Assembly: GCA_002309995.1 (NCBI GenBank)
Contig: DBYB01000043.1
Location: forward strand, 1 to 5,732
DNA from: Bacteroidales bacterium UBA1197
GTDB lineage: Bacteria; Bacteroidota; Bacteroidia; Bacteroidales; UBA932
Direction of reading: 5' to 3'
Length of the DNA: 5,732 bases
Notes under the pieces: model-generated
What the model saw: the letters and a program-made list of their open reading frames with translations, nothing else
The model's database searches: none
Told to the model about the DNA's origin: nothing
Translations under genes and position numbers: made by a program
Shown: in pieces, positions 3,966-5,732 of the stretch
Numbering within the stretch: position 1 is the stretch's first letter
Layout: every line of letters starts with the position of its first letter

Positions 3966-5732
3966 ATTCGTCTACCGGCTCGCGGTAGTCGTCGGCGGTG
4001 GGGGCGGGGGCGCTGGGGCGCTGGGGGGCTCCGTGACGGGGTCCGCGGTCGCCATCGCGACGCGGCCTGCGGTCACCGCCCTCACGGCGCTCACCGTCCC
4101 TGCGGGGTCCACGGTCGCCGTCACGACGCTCGCGACGCTCGCCACCGTCGCGACGTTCTCCGCCCTCGCGGCGCGGTCCGCGCTCGCCACGGCCCTTCGG
4201 CTCAACATAGCCCTCGGGCTTCTCGGTAAGAGCGCGCATAGAAAGACGCATCTTGCCGGTCTTGGCATCGATCTCGAGGAGCTTCACGTCAACCTCGTCG
4301 CCAACGCTCAGAACGTCCTCCACCTTGTCGGTCTTGGTCCAGGCAATCTCGCTCACGTGGAGCAGACCTTCCTTGCCGGGGAGAATCTCTATGAAGGCAC
4401 CGAACTCGAGGATGCTGACCACCTTGCCGTGATAGACCTGACCGGCCTCGGGCACGGCGCAGATGCCCTTGATCCACTCGATAGCCTTCTGCATAGCCTC
4501 CTTGTCGGCGGAAGCAACGTCCACGACGCCCTCGGTGAGGTTCGTTCCGGGGATGGGCACCTCGTCGATGTTGATGGTGGCACCGGTCTCCTTCTGGATC
4601 TTCTGAATGGTCTCGCCGCCCTTGCCGATAACGGCACCGATGAACTCGGCGGGAATGCGGAGCTGCTCGATGCGGGGCACGAAGGGCTTGTAGTCCTCGC
4701 GCGGCTCGCTGATGGTCTTGAGCATCTCGCCCATGATGTGCATACGGCCCTGGCGTGCCTGCTCGAGAGCCTTCTCCAGCACCTCGTAGCTCAGGCCATC
4801 AACCTTGATGTCCATCTGGGTAGCGGTGATACCGTCGGCTGTACCGGTGACCTTGAAGTCCATATCGCCCAGGTGATCCTCGTCACCGAGAATATCGGTA
4901 AGGATTGCATAACGATCGTTGGGACGCTCGGCATCGGTGATGAGTCCCATTGCGACACCAGCGACGGGCTTGGTAATCTTCACACCTGCGTCCATAAGGG
5001 CGAGGCAGCCGCCGCAAACGGAGGCCATCGAAGAAGAACCGTTGGACTCAAGGATATCGGAAACCACGCGCACTGCGTAGGGATTCTCGGGAGCAACGGG
5101 GATGACAGGCTTGAGAGCCCTCATCGCCAGGTTGCCGTGGCCGATCTCGCGGCGGCCGACACCCCTCTGGGGCTTGGCCTCGCCAGTTGCGAACGGCGGG
5201 AAGTTGTAGTGGAGCACGAACTGCTGGTCGCCCTGGATGAGCACCTCGTCCATCTCTTTCATATCGAGCTTGGTACCGAGGGTGACGCTGGCAAGCGACT
5301 GGGTCTCACCACGGGTGAAGATGGCGCTGCCGTGGGCGCAAGGCAGATAGTCAACCTCGCACCAGATGGGGCGCACCTGATTGCAGACACGGCCGTCGAG
5401 ACGGACGCCCTCGTCCAGGATCATATTGCGCATGGCTTCCTTCTCCACGTCGTGATAGTAACGGGAGGCCATTGCGACCTTTGCCTCGTAAGCGTCCTTC
5501 TCCTCAATGTTTGCGGGCTCGGGGATGGTGGCGATGAACTCGTCCTTGATGGCGTTGAAGCCGTCTTCCCTCTCGTGCTTGGGCTTTGCGCTCTTGGCAA
5601 GGGCGTAGCACTTGTCGTAGCAGAAATCGTGAACGGCCTGACGGAGTTCCTCGTCCTGCTCGTCGTGGGGATAGTCGCGCTTTGCCTTGTCGGTGCCGAG
5701 CTCGGCCATGAGCTCCTTCTGCACGCGGCAGT
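3958..5732 (-). CDS. pnp: Polyribonucleotide nucleotidyltransferase (PNPase), N-terminus beyond right edge
   Basis: PNPase degrades RNA 3' to 5' by phosphorolysis, releasing nucleoside diphosphates, and can add tails in reverse; it acts as a trimer. Numbering residues from the codon at 5724 (588 residues to the TAG; the frame stays open to the edge), the visible parts are the helical linker (about 25-95), the second RNase PH domain (about 105-335), the KH domain with GKGG (367-370) and the S1 domain (about 427-497). The metal-site segment GDEDHLGDMDFK (280-291) is intact; D283, D289 and K291 match E. coli D486, D492 and K494. SNGSSSMASVCGG (227-239) is also classical. Roughly 200 N-terminal residues, the first RNase PH domain, are missing. 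The codon at 5724 is an internal GTG, not a start. Past the S1 domain, about 88 residues form an Arg/Gly/Asp-rich tail (23 Arg, 16 Gly), then a Pro/Ala stretch and an acidic end, DYREPVDELY. Confidence 0.97.
   Translation of the reverse strand, partial: CRVQKELMAELGTDKAKRDYPHDEQDEELRQAVHDFCYDKCYALAKSAKPKHEREDGFNAIKDEFIATIPEPANIEEKDAYEAKVAMASRYYHDVEKEAMRNMILDEGVRLDGRVCNQVRPIWCEVDYLPCAHGSAIFTRGETQSLASVTLGTKLDMKEMDEVLIQGDQQFVLHYNFPPFATGEAKPQRGVGRREIGHGNLAMRALKPVIPVAPENPYAVRVVSDILESNGSSSMASVCGGCLALMDAGVKITKPVAGVAMGLITDAERPNDRYAILTDILGDEDHLGDMDFKVTGTADGITATQMDIKVDGLSYEVLEKALEQARQGRMHIMGEMLKTISEPREDYKPFVPRIEQLRIPAEFIGAVIGKGGETIQKIQKETGATINIDEVPIPGTNLTEGVVDVASADKEAMQKAIEWIKGICAVPEAGQVYHGKVVSILEFGAFIEILPGKEGLLHVSEIAWTKTDKVEDVLSVGDEVDVKLLEIDAKTGKMRLSMRALTEKPEGYVEPKGRGERGPRREGGERRDGGERRERRDGDRGPRRDGERREGGDRRPRRDGDRGPRHGAPQRPSAPAPTADDYREPVDELY
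4000..4028 (+). other. Four-tract G-quadruplex motif in the 3' end of pnp (plus strand)
   Basis: Four G-tracts of 5, 5, 4 and 6 bases (4000-4004, 4006-4010, 4015-4018, 4023-4028) are separated by loops of 1, 4 and 4 bases (C, CGCT, CGCT). This satisfies a stringent G4 pattern with at least four stacked tetrads possible. The G-rich strand is the template strand of pnp; its coding side specifies the Pro/Ala stretch of the tail. RNA reading through from the GH3 unit would carry the G-rich version. Confidence 0.6.
4036..4128 (-). repeat. Degenerate internal repeats encoding the PNPase Arg/Gly/Asp tail
   Basis: Two 27-base units (4102-4128 and 4036-4062) match at 23 of 27 positions and both encode RRDGDRGPR (residues 533-541 and 555-563). 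Shorter relatives such as GERRDGGERR and DGERREGG fill the surroundings. The four differences are synonymous, so the peptide is conserved while the DNA has drifted, which suggests an old duplication held by selection on the protein. Confidence 0.6.

Noticed and set aside
3972..4268. 98-aa minus-strand frame rich in Ala, Arg and Val over the pnp tail
   Set aside because: It is a frame-shifted reading of the repeat-rich pnp 3' end. The pnp frame continues without a break from the S1 domain to DYREPVDELY.
5722..5724. GTG as the start of pnp
   Set aside because: The frame continues upstream to the window edge, and the following residues correspond to the middle of PNPase, just before the helical linker, so this is an internal Val codon.
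1..5732. tRNA, rRNA, CRISPR array, insertion sequence, toxin-antitoxin pair or defence system
   Set aside because: No cloverleaf-like or rRNA-like sequence, no regularly spaced repeats, no transposase or nuclease motifs and no terminal inverted repeats were seen. Coding genes occupy almost all of the window.

Overview
The window looks like a chromosomal segment of a fairly GC-rich member of the Bacteroidota, probably the order Bacteroidales. The grounds are two matches to the Bacteroidota -7 promoter box (TAnnTTTG) in the one divergent intergenic gap, the absence of Shine-Dalgarno-like sequences before the starts, and the style of the DnaX, PNPase and secreted GH3 proteins. This is inference; no marker here fixes a genus.

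Layout, left to right. (1) Positions 1-567, minus strand: the first 189 codons of dnaX, the clamp-loader gamma/tau subunit, running off the left edge. (2) A 56-base divergent gap with one predicted promoter per strand. (3) Plus strand, 624-3809: a compact three-gene run with overlapping ends. It holds a 230-residue probable exported protein of unknown function, a 78-residue unknown protein, and a 760-residue glycoside hydrolase family 3 enzyme with intact catalytic residues. (4) A 148-base convergent gap holding a perfect 12-bp hairpin, best read as the terminator of pnp, and an inverted repeat across the pnp stop codon. (5) Positions 3958-5732, minus strand: polynucleotide phosphorylase (pnp) without its N-terminal part. 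It has an intact second RNase PH core, KH and S1 domains, then an unusual Arg/Gly/Asp-rich tail whose DNA includes a four-tract G-quadruplex motif.

The two flanking genes are housekeeping (replication and RNA decay). The plus-strand run between them is an accessory-type unit. Its overlaps imply co-transcription and probably coupled translation, so the two unknown proteins may work with the GH3 enzyme in the cell envelope, but nothing in their sequences proves this. No SusC/SusD pair, sensor or transporter is visible, so this is not a classical polysaccharide utilisation locus within the window.

I see no RNA genes, CRISPR array, insertion sequence or mobile element, and no convincing evidence of a wholly new system. 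The points most worth a second look are the overlapping three-gene unit with its 78-residue middle gene, the G-quadruplex motif with the adjacent Arg/Gly-rich PNPase tail, and the near-leaderless promoter geometry in the divergent gap.
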